Assembly (NCBI GenBank): GCA_937773555.1
Contig: CALJVT010000004.1
Location: 310,001 to 374,000, forward strand
Source of the DNA: an uncultured Pseudomonadales bacterium
GTDB taxonomy: Bacteria > Pseudomonadota > Gammaproteobacteria > Pseudomonadales > Balneatricaceae
Reading direction: 5' to 3'
DNA: 64,000 nt
The position numbers and the translations under genes are program-made. Within the stretch, counting starts at the first letter, position 1. Every line of letters begins with the position of its first letter. Shown here piece after piece: positions 63,761 through 64,000 of the stretch. The notes under the pieces are model-generated. The model made no database searches. It saw only the letters and a program-made list of their open reading frames with translations, and was not told the DNA's origin.

Positions 63761-64000
63761 TTATTTTTTGAGCTGTTCCTTGATAAGGTCACCAATAGTA
63801 GTTGGGCCTTCGGATTCAACCGACTTAGTGTTCAGCTCTTGCATTTGCACACGTTGTTGAGCCGCTTCTTGGGCCCGTATTGCAAGGCTAATAGAACGGC
63901 CTTTGCGGTCTAAGCTAGCAACAAAACTGGTGATCGCTTGGCCTTCATTAAAGTCTGTTAGTTCTTGGCCTTGAGCCAACTCACCTCGCTTTAAAAAGCC
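63761..64000 (-). CDS. rpsA: 30S ribosomal protein S1, C-terminal part (partial)
   Basis: The frame is open from the window edge to the stop at 63761, giving about 79 residues: GFLKRGELAQGQ, ITSFVASLDRKGRSISLAIRAQE, and the acidic or hydrophilic tail ending DLIKEQLKK. This is the last S1-type OB-fold repeat plus tail of RpsA, which binds mRNA on the 30S subunit. The downstream ihfB supports the assignment. The N-terminal repeats lie outside the window. Confidence 0.9.
   Translation of the reverse strand, partial: GFLKRGELAQGQELTDFNEGQAITSFVASLDRKGRSISLAIRAQEAAQQRVQMQELNTKSVESEGPTTIGDLIKEQLKK

Noticed and set aside
1-64000. CRISPR arrays, tRNA genes, insertion sequences, phage genes or toxin-antitoxin pairs
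   Set aside because: I looked for spaced direct repeats, cloverleaf-like sequences and transposase or integrase motifs and saw none. A covariance or profile search would be needed to be sure about small RNAs.

Overview
This window is a densely coded stretch of a gammaproteobacterial chromosome. Short intergenic gaps, one-base and four-base gene overlaps, and gene orders resembling Pseudomonas and its relatives (aroC/prmB/smrB/folE, rpsA/ihfB/lapA/lapB/pyrF, sixA/DUF4389/gpsA, lexA/sulA) point to a Pseudomonadales- or Cellvibrionales-like, probably marine, aerobic bacterium. The base composition is moderate and not GC-rich. I cannot name a genus. I see no tRNA or rRNA gene, insertion sequence, prophage, CRISPR array or replication origin. 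It looks like core chromosome rather than an island.

Layout. At 1-116 is the N-terminus of smc, running off the left edge. At 152-7160 is a complete System I cytochrome c maturation operon, ccmABCDEFGHI, transcribed leftward. At 7449-18505 is an acetate module. A leftward operon encodes a DUF4212 small subunit, a VC_2705-type sodium:solute symporter, a cNMP/CBS/DUF294 nucleotidyltransferase-like protein and a DEDDh exonuclease. It diverges from a CrbS/MxtR-like hybrid kinase whose N-terminus is itself an SSS transporter domain. The matching LuxR-type regulator (CrbR/ErdR-like) follows, then acetyl-CoA synthetase. At 18687-24689 are small genes: a degenerate exonuclease-like protein, a lysozyme-like lipoprotein, yheU, tusA, an alpha/beta hydrolase, an unrecognised protein, DUF2237, a flavin-binding protein, ttcA and yaiL. 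recQ and a YecA-family protein follow.

At 27378-31607 prmB, aroC and a tungstate ABC transporter (tupABC) run in one direction, with smrB and folE beyond them. At 32957-38338 are a patatin, a DUF4334 protein, a DUF4892 protein, sixA, a DUF4389 membrane protein, gpsA and rhlB. An SOS locus follows: dinG diverges from lexA-sulA across two overlapping LexA boxes. Next come apeB, prc, a CoA-transferase and srkA. From 47796 to 55528 a long rightward run holds a metallo-hydrolase, an S4 protein, a BenE transporter, an acetylpolyamine amidohydrolase-like enzyme, ppnP, trxC, DUF5062, a crotonase without catalytic glutamates, an HD phosphohydrolase and a YbiT-type ABC-F protein.

The right end, all leftward, has type IV pilus genes (pilB, pilC, pilA) mixed with coaE and yacG, then dgt, comEA, pyrF, lapB, lapA, ihfB and the 3' end of rpsA. 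No pilD lies next to pilC.

How the genes fit together: Ccm matures c-type cytochromes for respiration. The symporter, Acs and the CrbSR-like system import and activate a carboxylate, probably acetate. LexA controls the division inhibitor SulA and probably DinG. LapAB controls lipopolysaccharide synthesis. PilABC with ComEA suggests DNA uptake. The least explained parts are the DUF294/exonuclease pair attached to the acetate operon, the degenerate exonuclease-like gene, and the unrecognised 219-residue protein.
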